Below, one piece after another: positions 1-6,272 of a stretch of DNA of 6,272 nt. The DNA is from Pelotomaculum_B sp041645005. Its GTDB lineage: Bacteria > Bacillota > Desulfotomaculia > Desulfotomaculales > Pelotomaculaceae. The stretch spans positions 1 through 6,272 of the forward strand of contig JBAZQW010000136.1 of NCBI GenBank assembly GCA_041645005.1. Direction: 5' to 3'. Position numbers and translations under genes: made by a program. The notes under the pieces were generated by a model. The model searched no databases, was not told where the DNA came from, and was given only the letters and a program-made list of their open reading frames with translations. The stretch's first letter is position 1; each line of letters begins with the position of its first letter.

Positions 1-371
1 GCCTGCTCACCCGTATCAGGCTGTGACACCAGCAAGTTTTCAATATCTACTCCCAGATTCCTGGCATAAGAAGGATCCAGGGCATGTTCTGCATCCACAA
101 AAGCAGCCGTGCCACCTGTTTTTTGCGCCTCGGCAATCACATGTAGAGCTACTGTGGTCTTGCCGGAAGACTCTGGTCCAAATATTTCAACCACCCGGCC
201 GCGTGGCACGCCGCCTACTCCCAGGGCTATGTCCAGGGCAATAGTACCTGTTGGGATAACATCTATGTGCATTTTGGCGGAAGACTCTCCCAGCTTCATA
301 ATCGAACCTTTACCAAACTGCCGCTCAATCTGAGCGAGAGCCAATTCCAATGCTTTTTGTTTATCCGACAA
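1..371 (-). CDS. recA: RecA recombinase, N-terminal part (3' end cut by window edge)
   Basis: RecA is the ATP-dependent strand-exchange protein of homologous recombination and the co-protease that triggers LexA self-cleavage in the SOS response. The 123 visible codons translate to a classic RecA N-terminus: the polymerisation helix (ALELALAQIERQFGKGSIM), the Walker A loop GPESSGKT at residues 65-72, and DAEHALDP at 93-100 carrying the catalytic glutamate (about residue 95). The reading frame is open to base 1, so the truncation is the window edge, not a broken gene. I chose the TTG start at 371-369 because a GGGGAG ribosome binding site (385-380) lies 8 bases upstream and the protein then begins MSDKQKALEL, as in many clostridial RecAs. 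An in-frame GTG at 380-378 would add three residues but overlaps that site. The gene has its own promoter and SOS box and is separated from the upstream helicase gene by a terminator. Confidence 0.97.
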   Translation of the reverse strand, partial: MSDKQKALELALAQIERQFGKGSIMKLGESSAKMHIDVIPTGTIALDIALGVGGVPRGRVVEIFGPESSGKTTVALHVIAEAQKTGGTAAFVDAEHALDPSYARNLGVDIENLLVSQPDTGEQ

Positions 372-376
372 TGAGT

Positions 377-385
377 TCACTCCCC
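377..385 (-). promoter_or_regulatory. recA ribosome binding site
   Basis: On the minus strand an A-rich tract runs into GGGGAGTGA. The core GGGGAG ends 8 bases before the TTG at 371. This spacing selects TTG over the in-frame GTG at 380-378, which lies inside the site itself. Confidence 0.8.
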
Positions 386-394
386 TTTTTAATA

Positions 395-408
395 TGAACA
401 CCTGTTCG
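395..408 (-). promoter_or_regulatory. LexA (SOS) operator of recA
   Basis: The minus strand reads CGAACAGGTGTTCA, which fits the Gram-positive LexA/DinR box CGAACRNRYGTTYC except at the last base. Its core GAAC-N4-GTTC is a perfect inverted repeat. It lies about 5 to 18 bases downstream of the predicted transcription start, where bound LexA would block promoter clearance, and upstream of the ribosome binding site. This implies recA is DNA-damage inducible and that the genome encodes a LexA of the Bacillus/Clostridium type. Confidence 0.9.
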
Positions 409-419
409 GTCCTTGTTTA

Positions 420-448
420 ATTATATGGTTATTTATGGTTTATGTCAA
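420..448 (-). promoter_or_regulatory. recA promoter, consensus sigma-A type
   Basis: On the minus strand a perfect -35 TTGACA (448-443) and a perfect -10 TATAAT (425-420) are separated by exactly 17 bases. Transcription is expected to start near 413. A promoter this close to consensus suits a gene kept low by a repressor and strongly induced when the repressor is lost, which agrees with the LexA box just downstream. Confidence 0.92.
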
Positions 449-469
449 CAATAAAAATAAAAATAAATT

Positions 470-556
470 AGGAGACAGAATTCGCCAAGTCATTAGTCAG
501 AATAGATAAAAGAAAATCCATTATTCTGTCTCCTGAATTCTGTCTTCTGTCTTCTT
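470..556. repeat. Inverted and tandem repeat cluster upstream of recA
   Basis: AGGAGACAGAAT (470-481) has a perfect 12-base inverted partner ATTCTGTCTCCT (523-534). That partner is followed by a near copy on the same strand: 523-536 and 537-550 match at 12 of 14 positions, and a further partial unit, CTGTCTTCT, spans 547-555. A second, shorter stem is also possible between CAGAATA (498-504) and TATTCTG (522-528). No protein is encoded here. The cluster sits between the helicase terminator and the recA -35 box. On the minus strand the last arm is followed by a T-rich tract (about 469-451), so it could act as an extra weak terminator, or be the relic of a dispersed intergenic repeat. Confidence 0.65.
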
Positions 557-557
557 G

Positions 558-590
558 AAAAAGAGCAGGTCCCCTGGAACCTGCTCTTTT
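558..590 (-). terminator. Rho-independent terminator of the cinA-helicase operon
   Basis: A 12-base-pair stem, AAAAGAGCAGGT (559-570) with ACCTGCTCTTTT (579-590), closes an 8-base loop. On the minus strand the stem runs into a T tract. It begins 5 bases after the helicase stop codon (598-596), so it ends that transcript and isolates recA from it. The A/T-flanked stem is symmetrical, so some termination on the plus strand is possible, though no plus-strand gene needs it. Confidence 0.92.
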
Positions 591-595
591 GAAAA

Positions 596-2185
<1,590 letters not shown>

Positions 2186-2216
2186 TAAAAAAGCTCCTTT
2201 TTAAAATAATATGTTT

Positions 2217-3461
2217 TTATTGTTTATCAATCAGATACTGTTTGACCATATGCAAAGCGGCATTTACGGCTCCCTGTCTTACCGCCGGCCGGAACCCGGG
2301 GAAATGGTACTCCCGATACAATATTCCATCATCTGCCGCCAGTGAAACATAGACCAAACCAGTTGGCTTGGCTGGAGTACCGCCGCCAGGGCCCGCTATG
2401 CCAGTAGTCGCCAGGCCGATTTCGGCGCCTGTTCTTTCCCGCACCCCCTGGGCCATAGCCATGGCAGTTTCCTTGCTGACAGCCCCGAACCTTTCCAGCA
2501 CAGACATGCTCACACCAAGTATACCGCTTTTTATTTCATTGCTGTAAGATACCACTCCACCTTTGAAATAGGCGGAACTGCCGGGCACATCGGTCAACCT
2601 GGCGGCTACAAGACCACCGGTACAAGACTCGGCGGTGCCGATGGAAAGTCCTCTTGCCAGTAGAAGCTTGCCTACCATTTCCTCCAGTATTTCCTCATCA
2701 CACGCGAAAATATATTTATCAATGCGTAGCTTTACCCGCCGGGACAGTTCAGCTAACAGTTCTTCAGCCTGCCGTTCCTTGCCTGACCGCGCCGATAGCC
2801 GCACCTGAATTTCACCCGGCTTGGCTATATAGGCAATACCAGGATTGCCCTGTCCGCCCAAGTCCTTGAGCAGGTCCTGCACGGCTGATTCCGAAATTCC
2901 GGTAAGTTTAAAAATCTTGTACTTCATGGCAGTGCTCGCGTCTGCCTTTGCTGACAAAAAAGGAAAGACCGATTCTTCAAACATAACCGAAAGTTCACGG
3001 GGAGGACCTGGCAGTATTATTATTATTTTCTTATCTTTTTCGATAAGCGCCCCCGGAGCGGTACCAACTTTGTTGGGCAGGATTTGTGAACCTTCCGGGA
3101 AATAGGCCTGCTTTAAGTTGCTCTGGGCCATTTTCTGGCCGCGCCCCCGGAAAAGCTCTCTTATTTTTTCTAGTGAGTCCTGGTCTGCCACCAGCGGCAA
3201 ACTAAGAACACCGGCCACAATTTCAGCGGTAATATCATCTGTGGTCGGACCCAGCCCGCCAGTTATGATGATCAGGTCGGATCGCTGCACAGCCTGCCCC
3301 AAAACCTGGCTCATCCTTGCCCCGTCATCACCGACCGTTGTGTTTAGAGTCACTTCTATACCCGCTGCGGAAAGACGCTCACCCAGATATTGGGCGTGGG
3401 TGTTTAAGATATGGCCGAGCAACAGTTCAGAGCCGGTAAAAATTAATTCTGCTTTCATCAT
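2217..3461 (-). CDS. cinA: CinA-family protein (MoCF-like domain plus nicotinamide-nucleotide amidase domain)
   Basis: Two-domain CinA of 414 residues, the family's usual full length. The N-terminal half is a MoaB/MogA-type fold with GGLGPTTDD at 68-76; in characterised CinA proteins this domain hydrolyses ADP-ribose and related dinucleotides. The C-terminal half (about 255-410) is the CinA/PncC domain that deamidates nicotinamide mononucleotide in pyridine nucleotide salvage. AESCTGGL (277-284) carries the likely catalytic serine 279; the YSNEIK segment (306-311) and GIAGPGGGTPAKPTG (354-368) are also intact. In streptococci cinA is a competence-induced gene next to recA; here only the neighbourhood is preserved, and no competence signal is seen. 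The first ATG (3461) is used here, but the adjacent ATG at 3458 gives the more usual start MKAELIFTG, and the GGGAAG site (3473-3468) serves either (6 or 9 bases). It is the first gene of an operon with the DEAD-box helicase. Confidence 0.97.
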   Translation of the reverse strand: MMKAELIFTGSELLLGHILNTHAQYLGERLSAAGIEVTLNTTVGDDGARMSQVLGQAVQRSDLIIITGGLGPTTDDITAEIVAGVLSLPLVADQDSLEKIRELFRGRGQKMAQSNLKQAYFPEGSQILPNKVGTAPGALIEKDKKIIIILPGPPRELSVMFEESVFPFLSAKADASTAMKYKIFKLTGISESAVQDLLKDLGGQGNPGIAYIAKPGEIQVRLSARSGKERQAEELLAELSRRVKLRIDKYIFACDEEILEEMVGKLLLARGLSIGTAESCTGGLVAARLTDVPGSSAYFKGGVVSYSNEIKSGILGVSMSVLERFGAVSKETAMAMAQGVRERTGAEIGLATTGIAGPGGGTPAKPTGLVYVSLAADDGILYREYHFPGFRPAVRQGAVNAALHMVKQYLIDKQ

Positions 3462-3481
3462 CTATCACTTCCCAGTGTTAA

Positions 3482-3509
3482 ATTATAACATATCCACAAC
3501 TTAAAACAA
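3482..3509 (-). promoter_or_regulatory. Promoter of the cinA-helicase operon
   Basis: On the minus strand an extended -10, TGTTATAAT (3490-3482), has a perfect TATAAT hexamer. A weaker -35, TTGTTT (3509-3504), lies 16 bases upstream. The predicted start near 3475 leaves a leader of only about a dozen bases, just enough for the ribosome binding site. The promoter lies downstream of the terminator at 3532-3581, so cinA is transcribed independently of the FtsH-like operon. Confidence 0.75.
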
Positions 3510-3531
3510 AAGCTATCGTGGGCATAAAACA

Positions 3532-3581
3532 CAAAAAACAAGCCGCTGCGGCAGTCAAGATCAGACTGCGGCGCAGCGGCT
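3532..3581 (-). terminator. Strong rho-independent terminator after the FtsH-like gene
   Basis: AGCCGCTGCG (3541-3550) pairs with CGCAGCGGCT (3572-3581), and GCAGTC (3551-3556) with GACTGC (3564-3569). This gives 16 base pairs with a two-base bulge (3570-3571) around a 7-base loop. On the minus strand it is followed by TTGTTTTTTGTG. It lies 18 bases after the protease stop codon (3602-3600). On the plus strand a TTTTT run also follows, so the structure could work both ways, but there is no plus-strand gene here. Confidence 0.93.
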
Positions 3582-3599
3582 TTTTATGTTTGTCGCTAT

Positions 3600-5081
3600 T
3601 TAAACCGACATTTCCCGTAAAAGCGACCGGAACTGTTCTCCCGTTACCTTTTCCTTTTCCAGTAAAACTTCCACTATACGGTTAAACATGTGCTGGTGGC
3701 TGGAGACATGTTTTTTTACCTGTTCTTCCTGTATCCTAACAATATCAGTGATGGTTTTGTGTTTTAACTCCTGCGGCAGGGTGTCCGGACTGACCACGCC
3801 CAGTTCGGGCATGCCTGAACGTACCATAGTTTCAGCCGCACGCACAGCCTGTTCAAAATCTCCGGATGAGCCTGTGCTCCGGCTGCCCAGTAATATCTCC
3901 TCCGCGACCGAACCGGCCAGCATAACCGCAATTTGATTTTCCAGATAGTCCTTGGTGTATAAATAGGTATCGTCTTCCGGTGTTTGCCTCATATAACCGA
4001 GTGCGTCACCTCTCGGAGTCACGGTCAGGGTCGACACGGAACCTGTACGGACAATTTCACTAAGCAGGGCATGTCCTGTCTCATGCACAGCTACTCTTCT
4101 CATGTCGGCTTCAGACGGCCTCCTGTCAAGCTTGCCGCCCATCATAACCTTATCGATAGATTCGTTAAAGTGATGCTGGCAAATTTCCTTAGATCCTTCC
4201 CGCATGGCCAGAATCGCCGCTTCGTTGGCCATACTTTCCAGGTGGGCGCCGGAAAAACCAAAAGATTCCCTGGCGATTGCCTCAAGCTTTACGTCTTCAG
4301 CCAGGGGTTTGTTTCTAGTGTGAAGCTTTAAAATTTCCAACCTTCCTTCTTTATCTGGCAGATCAACCTTGACCCGGCGGTCAAAACGGCCCGGTCTCAT
4401 AAGTGCGGGATCCAGCATATCGGACCTGTTAGTTGCGGCGACAAGCAGCACTTTGACCTTGTCATCAACTTTTAGCCCGTCCATTTCCACCAGCAGTTGA
4501 TTTAGAGTCTGGTCATACTCCAAATGGCTGGTTGCTTGCCCCCTTTTCCCGCCCAAAATCTCTATCTCATCAATAAAAATGAGGGCATTATTTTTATTCT
4601 GGCGGGAGGCGCTTTCCCTGGCTGACTGAAAAAGTTTCCTTACCCTCTGGGCGCCGACCCCCGCGTACATTTCGATGAATTCAGAACCGGAGGCGGCTAT
4701 AAAGGCTGCGTCGGTATAACCTGCCGCCGCTCTTGCCATTAGTGTTTTGCCCGTGCCCGGGGGACCAGTGAGCAAAATTCCCTTTAAAGGACGGATGCCC
4801 AGTTTTCTGATGCTGAGATGGTTTTTTATAAAATCCAGGGCTTCTTTAAGTTCCTGGATCGCGGAATCCTGGCCGCCGATATCATTGAAGGAAACTTCCG
4901 GGAAGGCTGCACTACCCGCTCCTTCAAAATTTTTCACATTAATCAGCCCCCGCATCCTGGCAAAGTAATACAGTCCCCCCCCCGCGGCAGCCAAAAACAG
5001 GAAAGGGGTAATATCATAGCCCGTAATCAGCATATATGTTACCGCCGCCAGGCCTAGCCCTATACTAATTTTTTTTAGCAT
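3600..5081 (-). CDS. Short FtsH-like membrane AAA+ zinc metalloprotease (M41 family) lacking the extracytoplasmic domain
   Basis: This 493-residue protein has the FtsH order of parts: N-terminal membrane anchor, AAA+ ATPase, M41 zinc peptidase. FtsH enzymes extract and degrade membrane and regulatory proteins at the cytoplasmic membrane. Visible motifs are Walker A GPPGTGKT (106-113), pore loop MYAGVGA (138-144), Walker B LIFIDE (167-172), AATN (215-218), arginine fingers in RPGRFDR (229-235), sensor 2 GFSGAH (275-280), zinc site HETGH (333-337) and the probable third ligand D408 in STGSSGDFEQA. All catalytic residues are present, so it should be active. Unlike standard FtsH (about 600-650 residues), the two hydrophobic segments (about 5-22 and 25-42) are joined by a few residues: the extracytoplasmic domain of some 70-80 residues is missing and the C-terminus is short. 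The start has GGAGGT 7 bases upstream, and the gene overlaps the upstream membrane protein gene by 17 bases. It is probably an accessory FtsH paralogue. Confidence 0.93.
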   Translation of the reverse strand: MLKKISIGLGLAAVTYMLITGYDITPFLFLAAAGGGLYYFARMRGLINVKNFEGAGSAAFPEVSFNDIGGQDSAIQELKEALDFIKNHLSIRKLGIRPLKGILLTGPPGTGKTLMARAAAGYTDAAFIAASGSEFIEMYAGVGAQRVRKLFQSARESASRQNKNNALIFIDEIEILGGKRGQATSHLEYDQTLNQLLVEMDGLKVDDKVKVLLVAATNRSDMLDPALMRPGRFDRRVKVDLPDKEGRLEILKLHTRNKPLAEDVKLEAIARESFGFSGAHLESMANEAAILAMREGSKEICQHHFNESIDKVMMGGKLDRRPSEADMRRVAVHETGHALLSEIVRTGSVSTLTVTPRGDALGYMRQTPEDDTYLYTKDYLENQIAVMLAGSVAEEILLGSRSTGSSGDFEQAVRAAETMVRSGMPELGVVSPDTLPQELKHKTITDIVRIQEEQVKKHVSSHQHMFNRIVEVLLEKEKVTGEQFRSLLREMSV

Positions 5082-5640
5082 TTACGCCACCTCCACTGCT
5101 GGGTGTGCGGGAATCACCGGCAACCTGCCACGCGCCGCGGGGAATAATTTCATCAAGTGTATGGCCCTGGTGCTGCAGGCGCAGGTAGATGTTTTCCTGG
5201 TCAATATAGACTTTAGCTTCGGCGCCGCGCGCCTGGGCCTCCCTGTTAACCACCCCCGCCATTTCCTGAAAACTGCCCTGGGACTGCGCCTGGTAAATGG
5301 CATACTGGCTTTGGTACCATACTTGTTCTAAAACGTCATCGCGGCTGTCGCTCAGTACCAGATTATAAACCTTCCGGCCCATGACCCGGGCCAGGTCTTT
5401 TTGTACTTCCTTATAAGCCTGCATCAGGTTAGCGTCATAACGTACCTTTATGCTCACACGCATCTGGCTGTTTTCACTGCTCAGCTGGTATGATTCAACT
5501 GACTGGATACTGTTCAAAGCAGCGTATAAAGGCCCTTGCGTGCTGTATTTCTGATAAAAATACTGAGCGCCGAAAATAAGAGCAATTCCGGCGAGCAGAG
5601 AAAAAATAATCACATGTATTTTTAAGCCCTTCCACTGCAT
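5065..5640 (-). CDS. Uncharacterised single-pass membrane protein co-transcribed with the FtsH-like protease
   Basis: I do not recognise a family for this 191-residue protein. It has a short basic N-terminus (MQWKGLK), one hydrophobic segment at about residues 8-27 (IHVIIFSLLAGIALIFGAQY) and then a soluble domain with mixed strand and helix character (about 45-170). The soluble domain has no cysteine, so no lipobox or disulfides. The tail is Gly/Ser/Lys-rich. A lysine pair before the segment and no signal-peptidase site suggest an uncleaved anchor with the C-terminal domain outside the cytoplasm; this is inference. The ATG at 5640 is chosen because AAAGGGGA lies 6 bases upstream and the promoter -10 is at 5684-5689. 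An in-frame ATG at 5682 would lie upstream of the transcript start. Its last 17 bases overlap the protease gene, which points to translational coupling and a joint role, for example as an adaptor or regulator of the protease. Confidence 0.85.
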   Translation of the reverse strand: MQWKGLKIHVIIFSLLAGIALIFGAQYFYQKYSTQGPLYAALNSIQSVESYQLSSENSQMRVSIKVRYDANLMQAYKEVQKDLARVMGRKVYNLVLSDSRDDVLEQVWYQSQYAIYQAQSQGSFQEMAGVVNREAQARGAEAKVYIDQENIYLRLQHQGHTLDEIIPRGAWQVAGDSRTPSSGGGVNAKKN

Positions 5641-5645
5641 GAATA

Positions 5646-5653
5646 TCCCCTTT
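5646..5653 (-). promoter_or_regulatory. Ribosome binding site that sets the start of the membrane protein
   Basis: On the minus strand AAAGGGGA ends 5 to 6 bases before the ATG at 5640. No such site precedes the upstream in-frame ATG at 5682, so the 191-residue form is preferred over a 205-residue one. Confidence 0.8.
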
Positions 5654-5683
5654 CTAGCCACAAATAGTGCGTACCGCCCCATT

Positions 5684-5692
5684 ATTATAGCA
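5684..5692 (-). promoter_or_regulatory. Extended -10 promoter of the membrane protein / FtsH-like operon
   Basis: The minus strand reads TGCTATAAT, a perfect extended -10. No good -35 hexamer exists 16 to 18 bases upstream, as is common for extended -10 promoters or ones that need an activator. Transcription should start near 5677, giving a leader of about 36 bases. Confidence 0.72.
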
Positions 5693-5693
5693 T

Positions 5694-5709
5694 AATGCCA
5701 TGTGGCATT
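5694..5709. promoter_or_regulatory. Perfect palindrome in the promoter spacer, possible operator
   Basis: AATGCCA-TG-TGGCATT is a 7-2-7 perfect inverted repeat. It ends two bases upstream of the extended -10 element, covering the spacer between -10 and -35. A dimeric regulator bound here would occlude or contact RNA polymerase. I do not recognise the motif as the site of a known regulator. Confidence 0.5.
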
Positions 5710-5737
5710 TCCCTAGTAAATGGTGGGTATAACACGC

Positions 5738-5772
5738 AAAAAAAGAAGACACCGGATCTTACACGGTGTCCT
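5738..5772 (-). terminator. Rho-independent terminator downstream of rimO
   Basis: GACACCG (5748-5754) and CGGTGTC (5764-5770) form a perfect 7-base-pair stem with a 9-base loop. On the minus strand it is followed by TTC and a run of seven T (5744-5738). It lies about 170 bases after the rimO stop codon and upstream of the next promoter, so it separates the rimO transcript from the membrane protein operon. Confidence 0.88.
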
Positions 5773-5804
5773 GTTTGATCTACTACTTGAAATATAAAAT
5801 TCTT

Positions 5805-5872
5805 GTAGGTGCGAATTCATTCGAACAAAATGCTGCCAATTCGTTACAATGTTCGATTGAAATCGAACCTGC
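5805..5872. repeat. Imperfect inverted repeat, MITE- or REP-like intergenic element
   Basis: The 22 bases at 5805-5826 and the reverse complement of 5851-5872 agree at 18 of 22 positions, around a 24-base spacer. Each arm is itself palindromic: CGAAT-TC-ATTCG (5812-5823) in the left arm and a perfect 8-2-8 palindrome, GTTCGATT-GA-AATCGAAC (5851-5868), in the right. The element could therefore fold as one long stem or as two small hairpins. It encodes no protein. The left arm resembles, from memory, a GTAGGGGCGAATTCATTCGC type of dispersed repeat seen in several clostridial genomes; this was not verified. Confidence 0.65.
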
Positions 5873-5940
5873 GATTATTTCTACCCACCTGTTGGAGCTG
5901 CGTTGGCGGCATATTTCTATTTAAGCGAATGTATAAACGT

Positions 5941-6272
5941 TTATGTCACCAGTTCCCCTTCAAGGTCATATGGGCTTGCGCCTTTGACCAGGACCCTGAC
6001 AAAATCCCCCGGTTTCAAGTCCTTACCGGATTTAAAAATTACCTTGCCGTCGATCTCCGGCGCGTCTCCTTCGCTCCTGCCCTCGTAAACGTGGAGCTTT
6101 TTTGTTCTGTGCCCTTCCACCAGAACAGTAATGGTCTCACCGATCTTGGCCTGGTTGATATCCTTAGAAATCTTCTTCTGCAGATCCATAGCCCTATCCC
6201 GTCTCGCCAGTTTAATTTCCTCCGGCACCTGTCCGCTCATCTCCGCAGCGGCTGTGCCTTCCTCGCGGGAAT
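5941..6272 (-). CDS. rimO: RimO, C-terminal part (5' end beyond the window edge)
   Basis: RimO is a radical-SAM methylthiotransferase that adds a methylthio group to a conserved aspartate of ribosomal protein S12. The visible 109 residues are the end of the protein: SREEGTAAAEM just after the radical-SAM barrel, a basic helix (about 18-36), and the TRAM domain (about 44-109), which binds the S12 substrate. The TRAM part has GRSEGDAPEIDGKV and ends SPYDLEGELVT before a TAA stop. The DAPEIDG and YDLEGEL signatures favour RimO over its tRNA-modifying relative MiaB. The frame stays open to base 6272, so the 5' end is simply outside the window; the internal ATG at 6240 is not the start. The iron-sulfur cluster motifs cannot be seen here. 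Confidence 0.92.
   Translation of the reverse strand, partial: SREEGTAAAEMSGQVPEEIKLARRDRAMDLQKKISKDINQAKIGETITVLVEGHRTKKLHVYEGRSEGDAPEIDGKVIFKSGKDLKPGDFVRVLVKGASPYDLEGELVT

Noticed and set aside
2186..2216. Possible regulatory leader between cinA and the helicase
   Set aside because: The 31-base gap holds only an A/T-rich tract and the helicase ribosome binding site.
3118..3504. Plus-strand open frame of 128 codons
   Set aside because: It is antisense to the well-supported cinA start region and crosses its promoter; composition is that of a shadow frame.
5641..5682. Longer 205-residue form of the membrane protein, starting at an ATG at 5682
   Set aside because: That ATG overlaps the predicted transcript start, has no ribosome binding site, and adds 14 residues before an N-terminus that already looks complete with a good site at 5646-5653.
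5821..5868. TCGAACA / TGTTCGA pair considered as a second LexA box
   Set aside because: The half sites are 22 bases apart rather than 4, and the close palindrome has the order GTTC...GAAC, opposite to the LexA box.
5722..5889. Eight-base inverted pair GGTGGGTA / TACCCACC enclosing the terminator and repeat element, considered as ends of a mobile element
   Set aside because: Eight bases over about 170 bases can arise by chance, there is no flanking target duplication that I can see, and nothing inside encodes a transposase.
5903..6088. Plus-strand open frame of 61 codons
   Set aside because: It lies mostly opposite the rimO TRAM domain, has no convincing ribosome binding site and no recognisable product.

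Overview
The window is a run of genes all read from the minus strand, typical of a Gram-positive Firmicute. The gene set rimO / cinA / recA, the strong GGAGG-type ribosome binding sites, the TTG start of recA and the Gram-positive type LexA box upstream of it all point that way. Protein style and mixed base composition suggest a clostridial lineage such as Peptococcaceae / Desulfotomaculum-Pelotomaculum relatives; this finer placement is inference. No tRNA, rRNA, CRISPR array or complete insertion sequence is visible.

In the direction of transcription (right to left): (1) 6272-5941 is the 3' end of rimO (TRAM domain), cut by the window edge. (2) 5940-5641 is a 300-base non-coding stretch with an imperfect inverted repeat (5805-5872), a rho-independent terminator for rimO (5738-5772), a perfect palindrome (5694-5709) and an extended -10 promoter (5684-5692). 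(3) 5640-3600 is a two-gene operon with overlapping genes: a 191-residue single-pass membrane protein of unknown function, then a short FtsH-like AAA+ zinc protease whose two membrane segments are nearly adjacent, so that the usual extracytoplasmic domain is missing. A strong terminator follows (3532-3581). (4) 3509-596 is a second operon with its own promoter: cinA, then a DEAD-box RNA helicase with a C-terminal DbpA-type RNA-binding domain, closed by a terminator (558-590). (5) 558-470 is a short region of inverted and tandem repeats. (6) 448-1 is recA, with a consensus promoter, a LexA/SOS box just downstream of the transcription start, and the first 123 codons before the window ends.

Functionally this is mostly housekeeping: ribosomal protein modification, nucleotide repair (CinA), RNA remodelling and recombination. 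The least ordinary part is the membrane protein / short FtsH pair. It may be a membrane protease and a dedicated partner that supplies the extracytoplasmic part the protease lacks. That is a hypothesis from architecture and gene order, not a demonstrated system.
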